A stretch of 64,000 bases of DNA. It comes from Plutella xylostella (taxonomy: Eukaryota > Arthropoda > Insecta > Lepidoptera > Plutellidae). Of the stretch, positions 1 to 12,300 are shown piece by piece (the stretch's first letter is position 1; every line of letters starts with the position of its first letter). The notes beneath the pieces were generated by a model, which had not been told where the DNA came from, made no database searches, and saw only the letters and a list, made by a program, of their open reading frames with translations. Both the position numbers and the translations under genes were made by a program. The stretch is taken from assembly GCF_932276165.1 (NCBI RefSeq), contig NC_064012.1, forward strand, positions 5,153,501 to 5,217,500, given 5' to 3'.

Positions 1-3000
1 GAATACGCTTTACTTTCATAAGTACCTATTACGTAGTACAGTATAAGGCAGATAAATCAGACCCCTCTCAGAAGCATTGTTACTATGAGAGGGGTCAGGT
101 TTCTCTGCACATGACCGTACGTATACATATTACGCGAGATAAATCGATATTCGGTATATTATGTATAATAAATATAATAATATTTAGGATAAATCCCGTA
201 CTTAATGCCAAGCCCAAGCATTTTACATGACTACAGCACTCTATGGCAGTGGTAGGTATACCTTACAAAAATACGGTAAGTAATTAACATTGTCAATCAG
301 TTTAAACCATTAGTTCCACGTTTTCATTTAACCAGATCTATTTGAATATTTTGAACACTTTACTGCTGTATGTAACTGCCTGCTGTATGTAAGTACAATT
401 AACATTTACAAAGTCTTAATATTAAAGGCTGAACCGCACTAGGGCAGCGCAGTAGCGTGGGATCAGGCCGAGGCGAAAGGGAAGTTTTCTGAGAGCTCAT
501 TAAAAAACATAGATGGCGTTACGGTGCCGATAGTATCATAGACGTAATTAACGTGGATAGAAGAAGTGTGACACACGATGGCCAGACACGGCAGGTTCGT
601 TCATTGAAACCAACTCGTTTTTTTAATAAGATAATCGAAAAAATCCCTTCATTCGATAGTAGAAGTAAGTACTCTATTGCACCGTTTCAGTGCGGTTCTA
701 CCTTAAAACAAAAACCTGTCACTGATATTATAAAAAAACTCTACAAAATGATTAGCTGTTTGATGAATAAAAAATGTTTAAGTGAATTAGGTTCTATTAA
801 AATATCTATGTTATGTTTACGTGTTAATATTATACTGACCTGTTTTTGGTATGCGAATATTTAAATATTTATTTTATTAATAAAGTTATAAGTTTAGTAA
901 TACGTATGTAGTAGACATTACAACATTCAAATTAAAACTTATATAGCTAAGTACTTAAGTATTACATTACAATATTTACATCTATCCATACAGAATAAGA
1001 TACATAAAACAAAACACCATTGACACTTCTTATAAAATAGAAAACTGCAATTTTAAACAAACATTAAAACCTACTTAAAATTTACTTAAAATAATAAATT
1101 ATATTAGATAAATTGAGTTAAAAAGAAATAATTAGCACCATAGATTATAAACATTAATATTAACTAATATTCAATAAACATAATAGCCGACCATCGAGGA
1201 TTTATATTGAAAAATGTAACGAAGCTAAATCATAACTTCATAATAATTATTTCATAAGATAATGACAATCATCGTTTATAATTATGAAATATGTATTGCA
1301 AGTCTTGTGATTGTTTTGAAAGGTCCCTAGCTAAAACAATGAATTATCAACATACCTAACTAGAACACTATAAAGGTAAGATTCCACGGTTTACTTAGGA
1401 CGCGGTTGATCATTGCAATATGTGGACTCACGTTATAGTACTATCCGGTATATTATTTTTTTAAACCTAAAATTATACTGAACTTGTATGCCAGTTGTTT
1501 TTTTTTTGACTTAAGTATTTCAAAGTTAATTTTTGTTAAGTATATAAAAATGTACAGGCAAATACCATTTATATTTACACACTTATGTTTTTTAACTAAA
1601 AGGGCCCGTGACAAACAGAATGTTCTCACTGTTTGTTATCGTATGTCACTGCTGACGAATAGATGTGTGTGCTAGAGTCCGACAGCTATAACTTAAGAAC
1701 AGAAACAAGTGACAACACCAAAAAACAGTTAATTACATTACTGACACTGATGTGGTACATCATACTCTTATTCATATATTTAGGGCTGGCAGACCAAAAA
1801 TATTCTCCCATATATCAACCCTTGAAAAGTTATCCTAGTCGGACTCTATCATCCGATACAGATTACCCATTCATATTACAATGTATCTACAGTTATACTA
1901 TGATTTTCGCTGTTCAGCTTTCGAATTACTAATTAAGTTAAATCGGAAATATACAGTCGCCTGCAAAGAACTTTGCCGACTAAGCTACTGTCACTTTAAA
2001 TCAGTACTTATGTAGCAGAAGACAAGCATGAGCGTTTCAGTATAACACCACTCTTCAACCAAACAAATATCATAGGTTTACATTTTCATCAATAGTAAAA
2101 CTAATATAAGTTGAATGCAGCCGACTGTAACTAAAACATACACCGTACAGGCCAGTTAACTAAAGTTGGCACGTTCACAGTACCCACACATTGCGCAATT
2201 TCCGTGTACAGTATGTTTAAAACCCGCGGCGCGTCGATCACACGTGGCTGTCACTGACGGATGAATACTAAAAACATCACGCTGTATACTCACAGACAGA
2301 ACACAAGCGCAACGTCAATGAGTTGAACGTGCCAGCTTTCGATAACTGGGCTGTACTATACTCCTTCCATCATCCGACTATCTACGTCTAGTTAGGCGGA
2401 TCTGACGACATATCCAATTTGAATATTCACCTATGTAATGCTTACTAAACTATACTTAAGATAGTGAATAGTGAAAGATAACTGGGAATCAACGGGCACA
2501 ACCCAATCATAGCATTCGACAGTCAACTACACATAGTTATAGGTTGTACATAGTAACGTATATTTTATTTCACTGTTGTAGGTGCACCGTCACAACTAGT
2601 CTACGGCACACTGCTACTAACTTCACTTTTGAAACTCTCTGTCATAGAGAATGATTGTGACGCCGTATCTGAAACAAAATTATTCACCATTTCATATTTT
2701 GTTATAATGTTACCTTTGATATACACAATTCCAGAGTGAGAGAGTAATGAAGGTCTGGATATGGGCATAGCTAACATGAGCCATATAGACTAGCTTTTTA
2801 GCACGCGGTAAATGCTGTCTACAAATAAGGCTGCTTAACCATCAGAGATATGCTTATTTATCGTTAAATGAGCGGAGTTATTCAGTTTCATTGGTCGATT
2901 TTTACCATGAAAACCGCTTGGCTGGCTCGCTCCGCTCTGGTGGACAGGCAGACCAAGCGAGTCAAGAACCTAACTGAGTTACTAAGAGATACTAAGTGGC
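1..3000. other. Sequence downstream of ph without a supported gene
   Basis: AT-rich with short ORFs of no recognisable content. A small hairpin lies at 62-97 (gacccctctca / tgagaggggtc). Part of the segment nearest 3166 is presumably ph 3' UTR. Confidence 0.5.
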
Positions 3001-3129
3001 AGTTTCAATACTCTATCTATCGATTGCTGACTGTTGTTACGATCATACGATTTTGACACATAAAAAACCTGTGAAAATCGTATGAAAGTACCTAACTATC
3101 AGTCATCGGTAGATAGAGTTATGGAAACT
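3001..3129. mobile_element. Palindromic MITE, family A
   Basis: Begins agtttcaatactctatctat and ends with atagagttatggaaact. The centre holds catacgattttgacac / gtgaaaatcgtatg. It lies in the predicted ph 3' UTR or just downstream, 38 bp after the stop. Confidence 0.8.
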
Positions 3130-3166
3130 AGATAGTAAGAGTTAAGTACTAAATGAGTAACTAACC

Positions 3167-3382
3167 TCAGTCATGCGGCGCAGCATGGTCCCCCTCCGGT
3201 CGCAAGGCATCAATACACGCAACAATCTTCAACGCCGGCCCCAGCTTCATGCTCAGAGCCATGACCAGGTGCTCCGGCTTGATCAGCAGTAGCGCCTCCC
3301 CATCCACTTCCTGAAGTAAGAAGTCGTCGGCGTAGCTGGCACAGCCCGGGATGTTGCGGATGAAGTCGCACACCTCCGACAC
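3167..3382 (-). CDS. ph: ph terminal exon: SAM domain and stop
   Basis: Begins after ..CAG at 3383-3385 and reads VSEVCDFIRNIPGC, then the helix-turn segment DGEALLLIKPEHL and the motif MKLGPALKI, then a short tail ending in TGA at 3167-3169. These are the landmark residues of the Polyhomeotic SAM domain, whose mid-loop and end-helix surfaces form head-to-tail polymers. The domain's first residues (KWT) lie at the end of the previous exon. The 3' UTR must lie below 3167. AATAAA-like hexamers occur on the minus strand (for example near 2570), but I cannot fix the polyadenylation site. Confidence 0.95.
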   Translation of the reverse strand: MSEVCDFIRNIPGCASYADDFLLQEVDGEALLLIKPEHLVMALSMKLGPALKIVACIDALRPEGDHAAPHD

Positions 3383-6300
3383 CTGACGGGTTAAGAAAAG
3401 TTAGGATTGTTTGTTTAACTACGGGCAGCTGAGGGGTTAACACGGGGTTACATTTATTTATTTCATTTATTGCATATAATAATATTATAGCTGCCATCTA
3501 GCGGTACACTCGTACACTACTTTTGAACCTGAATGATGATGAACTTGCGTCGCGCGAGAGAGCTGCCATCTAGCGGCACACTTGTACACTACTTTGTAAC
3601 CCTACTGATGAACTTGTGTCGCACGAGAGAGCTGCCATCTAGTGGTACACTTGTACACTACTTTGTAACCCTACTGATGAACTTGTGTCGCACGAGAGAG
3701 CTGCCATCTAGTGGTACACTTGTACACTACTTTGTAACCCTACTGATAAACTTGTGTCGCGCGAGAGGGCTGCCATCTAGCAGTACACTTGTACACTACT
3801 TGATGATGAACTTGTGTCGCGCGAGAGAGCTGCCATCTGGCGACACACTTGTACACTACTTTTGAACCTGAATGATGAAACCAACCTGGATCCGGCTCGA
3901 AGGATCATGAAAATGCTTGGTATCCTTATGATCGGATCGCTGGTAGTAGAAGCAAAGTAGTTTATTGATGTACAAAGGATTGTGTAAATTATGAACTCTG
4001 TATAAATAAGTACGTACCGTCCACTTGGTGGCGTTGGGCGCGGCGTCGGCGGAGGCGCACTCTGAGTCCGCGGCGGCACTAGTCGGCTCGGACTTCACGT
4101 TGGCCGCCTGGCTAGCTGGGCTCTCGTCTGGAAATTTACGGGGTTCACAATATAAGGTTGAAGGAGAGTCTATGGCTTAAGGTTGAATGAAGTCTTAAAT
4201 CTGTTTTTTAATCTCAGATACTAAATTGACAGATTCTGAACGGTTCATCAACAGTCGTTTGTCCCGCGTTTCGTATCGTTCTATTGGCGGAACAGTCGAC
4301 TGTTGATGACTATGAAATAGATCACACGAATGGTTATACTTCCCGATAACAAGTATAGTCAACATGATATGCATTGATACATTTGATTGTCATTATTGCT
4401 TTCTCATTAATTTGATGAGACTATATTATTATAGTATAGTGAAACTTACTGCTTTCATTACTAGACGTGATGCGCGCCACATTGGCACCAGAGTCCATCA
4501 TCTGTTTCTTTCCTGTAAAAAAAAAGTTTCGTTAATTTAAGATAAGATAAAAAATTTAAGACATAGGGATACAAAGCACTTATTATTGGCCACTAAGGGG
4601 TAAATTTATATAATCTCTATTAATAAAAATTAATCTCACGCGTAAACGGCTGTTACGTTTTATTTTCTGACATGGGAATGGTCTTTTCAAAGCGAAGGTC
4701 GCGGGCAAAAGCTAGTATAAAATATGTATAGGTACACTCACGAGGCGGTTCGTCGGCCGATGGCAGTTTGTTCTCCTTGTCTTCTTTATCCGCCCATTCT
4801 CTCAGCGGGCGGTTTACCTGCAACATTCATTGTAGTAATAAAATCATGTTATCTATCACATTGTCGGTTAGTTAGTTATTTTTAACTCGTATAACTCTCG
4901 CAGATAAGGAACAGAATGAAAATGGCAGCCGCTACACAAATAGTTAGGAAAAGTAGTTGTTGTGGGTATTTTAATAGGATTATGATCACTATGGAGCTTT
5001 TCCGAGCTGTACTATGCCAGTGGCCATAATGACAGCCGAACTACTAGGCGGAAGAATTATTGACAGGCCGCCATTACAGAGAGATCTCATGACTCCGTCG
5101 GCCATTTTCATATTGTTTCTTTATCTGTAAGCGTTATACAAATCTAACAATTATGTCATTTCGACGTAGGTATGATGGAAATATCTTACCGCGAAAGGCT
5201 CCCCGGCTTCCTGTATGACGTATCCCTCGATGACATGCGTCAAGATGTTCGGTTTCACCATCGCCTTCGGAAGGCCCTTATCTGCGGAAAGCACAATCAT
5301 TTATAATCAAATATGTGTTAACTTAGCAAATTCAGGCTTAATAGCATTTTCTACCAGTTGATAGTAGCAGTAAGTACACGTATGGGTCTCCTTCTAATGA
5401 AGGAAGGGTTTTAGGCCTAGTCCACCACGCTGGCCTAGTGCGGATTGGTGGAACCCAACACAAGCAAGCTTGTGCTGATAGAGTTGCCGGGTAAGTGGGC
5501 AATCCGACTGTCAGATGTTTTCAAGCCACCGGAAGGCTTCTGACTAGGCTTAACGACTGCTGCCGAATCAGCAACCGGGACCCACGGCTTAACGCGCCGT
5601 CCGAAGCACGGAAGCGTCCGGTATGTGTTGTGTTAAGTAAATAAATAACTTATCTATCTATCTATCATCTATCTATCTAATAATTACCATGAGCAGCCTG
5701 CTGCGCGAAGTGTTTAGTGCAAGCTGAGCTCTTGAACAGCGAGGACGTGGCGGAGACGGGCGCCACGGTGGCGGCCGCGGACGTGGCCACCGACGCCGTC
5801 GTCGTCACCACCTGGCCACGGGAGGGGGGGTTAGCTTTAAATGGGGGGTTGGGGGGGATTGATTTGGGTTCGTTGATTGACGTAGTGATGTGAATAAAAG
5901 TAAGAAGGCAAGGGTCTGAAGGACAGTGCGTTTTTATGGTTTTCGCAACGAAATTGTTATTGATAAATAAGTTACCAATGTGTGTTGTGTAAACTGCTGG
6001 TGTTCCATACTTAATAAATAAATAAATAAAGAGTTTGCGCTGGGGTGGCCAGTGTCCACAGACGTCTAGTATAATAGACGTCTGTGCCAGTGTCCCTTTT
6101 TAGTGCGTGTACAAGTTGTGTGTGTTATGGAGTTGCCTCCATTCTCCGTATATTCTACGAGTCTTTTTAGTGAAATATATTGTTTATTAATGTATGGAGG
6201 TCATTGTCTATTTGCTATCACTAACCTGTGGCGTGACGGCGGCGGAGACGGGCGGCGGCGCGGGCTCGCTCGTAGGAACAGGTTCCACTTTGCCAGGCAT

Positions 6301-9300
6301 CGTCGACGTAGCCGTGTCCACTGCAACGAAATACATTCTTTTACATTAGGAATCACGTAAGTGCAAAAGACAGCTTTTAGGTCCAATGATAAACCTGCGC
6401 GCTGATAGCAGATAGCTGTCAATTGAGCAGAACTTTCGTCTGCCATTAAAACTCATTCGAACCTCATTTGGTCCTTCGAGCCGGACATGATGTGCATTAC
6501 AACTAATTTACTAGACTTTCAGTCTGAGAGCAAGGTCGGAGAGCTCAAGTGATCATCTATCCTCTAGTACACAACAGTGGTGATGACATACCGGTGGCGA
6601 TGCCGCCACGAGCGTGACAGAGACAGAGATAGAGAGACGTGACAGAGCGCAGTAGCCGATTTTCTCCTCCGTATCGCCACTCGCATACCTCAGGGAATGC
6701 ACAGCAATGGTTATACTATAGTAGGTACGGTCAGCTGCATAAGTTGTTATACACTTCTGTACCTTGTCAAACTGAGGAACCGTCAATGCTTTAATGTATG
6801 GATAGGCGGTTTGTTAGATTGACAAGGTTCAAAAGTGTATAGCTACTTATGCAGCTGACTGTACACAACAGTGGTGACGACATACCGGTGGCGGGGGCGG
6901 GCGCGGGGGCGGGTGCGGGGGCGGGGGCGGGCTCCGGCGCGGGGTCGGGGGCCGCGGCCGGCTGAGGGGCTATCTGCACCGGCGGCACTGGCGTCTGCGG
7001 GTAATACCACGTGCTTAGTGCAAAGAAATTCATATAAAAAAACATAACACAAGCTGTGTCACCCCCTTTCTATATCACTCTTGAAATATGCTGTAATGAG
7101 GAAAAGAGACCAATCCGTTCGTATTTTAAATGAAATTACAGGATGTACATGATAGTTGACACTTTTGATGTTTTCTTGAATTTGCTATTTTAAATGCTAA
7201 TGAATCATACAAGTGTAAAGTGGAGTTTTTTGATACCAGAATCGACATACCCAAATTTTACCTTAGGCCTGATTTTTCAATGGTATACTTCTGACCTATC
7301 ACGGTCTAACACAATCATTCAGACGCGACAGCACAGCAAAATCAGCCCTAAGGAAACATTAAGTTGGCTCATTTTGATACCAAACTTTAGTTGTTTGGTA
7401 TTAAAATCGGCCATCTTCAAAACTAACCAGAGTGCTCTTATCATCCTCAGTTTTGACGTGCGTGAGTAGCGGGCCTTGTTGCATCGGCGTCTGCACTGGG
7501 GCAGCCACCATTCCTTGCCCCGCTTGCAGAGTCAGCTGTGGTGAAGACATGTTGGTGGTCACCTGTGGAGATAAAAGAGCTATAGTGAGAGGGTAGAGGT
7601 ATAAAGGCATTTTTGTACCTTGTTGGTTAAAAATGGTATAGCTTATGAAGCTGAGATGTACAGCGAGATATTGACTGTATGAAGGATCTACACTCGCGAG
7701 CAACCAAATCGACTCAAGCCTTCACGGCGCACATATACATTGATTTTCCTAAAACGATAAATGGTAAATATAAAAGTGATATGTCATTCGAAAGCTGAAG
7801 AATTAGGCTTTCAATTAAGATCAATACCATAAAAAAAAACTAAGCGCAGATTTAATGACGCATTTTAATTGCCCGTCAGTGTTAATTACCTCATTAGGAA
7901 TCCACGCCTTGCGCTACCTGATCCCGCTATAAAACCTTTCCACATCCGGTGTACCTTATCAGTCGCTTGTTGCAAGTTGACCGGTACACATCTCGTTGCA
8001 TTGTATTCCTTGTTTTCGCAAACCCATGGATACCACACCAGAAGAAGCTGCTCAAGTTGTTGCCTTGCTGCAACAAGGGTTAAGTCAGCGAGCAGTCGCT
8101 GCCCAGCTCCACTTGAGCCAGTCTGCTGTATCCCGAGTATACAGACGGTTCCAAGAGACTGGTGCCTTCAATCGAAGACCAAGAACGGGCCGCCACCGCT
8201 GCACTTCAGAGAGAGACGACCGCTTCATTGTCTCAACCTCGCTGCGCAATCGACACCTTACGGGCGTTGATGTGCAGCAAGAACTGAGACGTGTACGACA
8301 AGTGGCTGTCAGCGAGTGGACAGTGAGAAGACGCTTGAAGGAAGCCAACTTGACACCAAAAAGACCTGCATCAGGCCCCAAATTGACTGCAGGCCACCGA
8401 CAAGCGCGTCTTCAGTTTGCTCGAGAGCATCTCGATTGGAGCATTGCGCAATGGCGGTCGGTCCTGTTTACTGATGAGTGCAGAGTGTGTCTGCATGGCA
8501 GTGACAGGAGAGGCCGGGTCTACCGGCGTCCGGGGGAACGATTTGCCCAATGTTGTTTCGCTGAAACAGTAGCATATGGCGGCGGTTCCTGCATGATGTG
8601 GGCTGGTATTTCTCTAGAGGGAAAAACCGCACTTGTTTTCGTGCCTGGAGGCGGCCGAGGAGGCGGGTTAACAGCTGATCGGTACATCACCGACATTCTA
8701 CTCGGTCATGTTGTGCCCTATGCAGAATTTGTCGGTGAAGACTTCGTGCTAATGCACGACAATGCCCGCTGCCACACGGCACGAGTCAGTCGGCAGTTTC
8801 TGAGAGAGAAGGAATTGCGCACGATGGACTGGCCTGCGCTCAGTCCTGACCTGAATCCCATCGAACACTTATGGGACGAGCTCAAAAGAAGAGTTCGGGC
8901 CAGGAATCCAGTCCCTGCAAGCGTGGACGAGCTGAAGACAGCTTTATTAGAGGAGTGGGACGGCATTCCTCAGGAAACTGTCAAAAAGTTGATAAGGTCT
9001 ATGAGAAACAGGCTGCAGGCTGTAATTAGGGCAAGAGGGGGCAATACAAAGTATTGATTTAAATAAATAAATTTTTATCTTAACATTTTTTGTTTAATTT
9101 GTATAATACGATACCCATACCCTTTTTTCCTAAATTCCCGTTTTTCCTACAATTGCGTTCAGACATCATTTATTTCAAAAATGATGAATGGATTTCAATA
9201 ATAATGATATCAAATTAAAGCTGACATCTTAAGCTTTTAAATGACATATCATTTTTATTATTTCTATTCATAATTTTACTTGTATTAATGTATGTTTGCG

Positions 9301-12300
9301 CCGTCAAGGCTTGAGTCGATTTGGTTGCTCGCGAGTGTAGTAAAAGTGGTGTAAGCCGAAAGGAGGTTAGTCAAGGAGGTTTGACTGAACTATTGTTTTA
9401 AGATTGGCAAATTCGCGAAAAACTATGTAGCTTCTACTACAAGAAAACTCCAACGGAAGTTAAACGTTTTTTGCAAGAATTTCGAATGATGTTCAGAATG
9501 TAATAAATTTCTCTCTAATGTAAGTCCCTCTTTTTGACTTACTACCGCGTGTATCCTACATCCTTTATGATGTAGTTGGAACTAATGAGCGTTTTGGAAA
9601 TTAAAGGACAGATAGTACTAAAATTTTGGAGTCTCTAGATAGAAAATCGTGCACACTAGGTAATAAAGGGCTATGACTTATGAGTACATTTTGTAAACAT
9701 AAAAAGACACCTAAACACTAAAATTTCACTACCATACAATATTTAATCTAGCATAATAAATAACATGAAATATATTTAGGAATCTTAAGAAATAATTGAA
9801 GTACTCTTCAATGACAATTATACAAGAACAAAAATGCTGTATGATCGCCTAACATCAACAATTTGTTAAAAGAGAGATAGGTTAATCACATAACTTAAAA
9901 TGATTTTAATTTCTAAATACCTATTTAAAATGCAATTTCACAATGTATTACTTAACCAGATCAGAATTAAAAAAAACACAACACTAACATTACATTTATA
10001 AAGAACATGTAAACAAGCTAAAAATATCTTAACTGTTTAATTAAAAATAAATAATGTCTTAAAATAAGCCATAGAAAATGAATGAAGACACAGAGACATA
10101 CGAGTAAACAAGAATGCATTTTGTGGCCGAATCCTCCACGAATAGACTCCAACAGCAAAATTAGGTATAAAAAAAACCAGCGAGATGGATGAAAAACCAC
10201 TGACGAAATTTATTGCCGCTTTGTCTATGTACCCGCGATATTTTTATCACCAATATTGAACCTTATGTTAAGTATGTACGAGTAATTCCACGGAGAAAGT
10301 ACTGTAAACAAATAGTACAGTAGAATACTCTTTACTTGCACCAAAATTAAAGATATACACAAAAAATTGTATACTGAAAAATTTAAAAACCTTTATAGTA
10401 ATTCAATAAGTATAGTACCTGCACTACTGAATGATATGCCAATTTGTTGCCCAATAGAGCTTGATTGATGTCCTGCCCCGACTATCGCAGGTCACGTAAT
10501 GACCCGACATTGGCAATCATAAATCTAAGTCGGGAACGGACACTTATTGAAATCAAAATTGTACGAGCACGGGTGTTATAGGTGCAGGTATAATCTGATT
10601 TGGATTTAGATCTTGTATTTTCTAGGAATGGGTCGCAATATTCGTAATATACATTTTCTCACAGTTTCATAGATAGCTTTAACCAAGAAAGTCCATAAGG
10701 TTCATATTAGTTAAAAGCACCCTTACAGGTTTCCCAAGAAACAACAGCAGTTTCCTTACTCTTCTCTATAAATTTAGCTAGAGACGCCTTTTTTTATGGA
10801 ACGACGCGGTTTTCATAGAATCCGACAATGCTAAACTTTACAACAGAAACAAGTGCCAACACCCAAACGTAAACGTTTGTCTGACTCTTTTCCATACATT
10901 TAGCATTTAGCCCCAATTTCGCCATACTCGGTTAGATCATAACCAGGGATTGGATCATCAATTATACGTCATCTCCATATTAAATTCTTGACAGATGTGT
11001 CAAAATTCAACAACTAATCCCTGGTTATGATCTAAGAGTATGGTGAAATTTGGGCTTAGGCTGCCACTTAAAGAAAAAACTCAGCCATCTTTAACCCGTA
11101 TCAAACTTAGCTTTGTCGGAGTTTAACGAAAGCCTATACGGGTGCGACGCAAGGTACACAGACAAAACATCCGATACCTCCTGAGACAGAAGCCCTGGCA
11201 TGTGCACTAGCGACGTGGAGATCAGCTGTGAGCCCTCCAGCGGCAAGCCCTGTGACGTCATCATTCACGGACCAATTAACGCGGTGCATTTTGAAACGAC
11301 GTCTTTTGACGTTTGGCGGAGTTAAAATGCTATTTACTGTCCCCTCTGTACGGGTCCGTTATCGATGTAGATAAACGTACTATATCGCGATTCGTTATAA
11401 CAAAACGATCATGTGTTTGGTGGAATGAACATTGAACATATTACTCGATGTCGATAAAAGACCCGTGCTGAGCAGCCTGACAGATTTTTGGTAGGTCTAA
11501 GGAGTTAATGATTTAGGTCTCGGTTCAACAGTTGGATGGTTAAAGACGGTGTAACTAATGGTGTTAATTACTATAGCATAAATTAGCGGTACATAAATAG
11601 GTATGTATTATATTTTGCGGGATGTAGTTACTTTTAACTATACATAGATTTAATAACCAGTGAGTGAAATGTGGGGATACAGGAAATACAGTCAATTCTA
11701 TAAAGGGATCGTTAAAAGCTTTAGGACATAGCTATATTGGTAAACAACAAAGGTATGTTATAAAATATGGTATTTGGTGGTTAATACAAATGAGCTAAGA
11801 TAAGAAATTATACTTACAGTTTGCATAGAAGTAGCACTGTTCATAGACGCCTGATGCTGCACAGCCATAGACATAGAGGTTTGCACTAGACCACCCTGCA
11901 CGAGGGTCTGAAAAACCAAACGGGGAAAACATTAATACTCACAGTTATGTCCCGGCGCCATGGAATCTTTATCGTCATGGATAAACGTCACTATATCGTC
12001 ATTAGTTATAGCTATGCCGATTTCATTTTCGGAACGTTGACGCATTGAATAATAAGTTAATCTACGTCTATAAATAATCCATGCTCCCGGGTCTGTGCCT
12101 AAAATTATAAAATATTAGTCAAAAGGCTACCCCATAAGAAATTTAAAGTGATAAAAAAACCGTTTTTGTTAACACATACACCGCCACATAAAAAAGGCCG
12201 TTTCGATTATTATGTGTCTATTTTCCAATTAGGTACTTTTATATAATATTCAAGACACCTTTCGTTCTTGATATGATAAGTACTGAAAGTAGACTGGAAC

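Noticed and set aside
553..1932. Short ORFs of 60-100 codons near the window start
   Set aside because: AT-rich composition, no recognisable motif, no splice or polyadenylation context, and no similarity that I know of.
3533..3865. 110-codon plus-strand ORF with repeating MNLCRTRELPSSGTLVHYF-like units
   Set aside because: It exists only because the 69-bp minisatellite unit is divisible by three; no homology, splice context or start signal.
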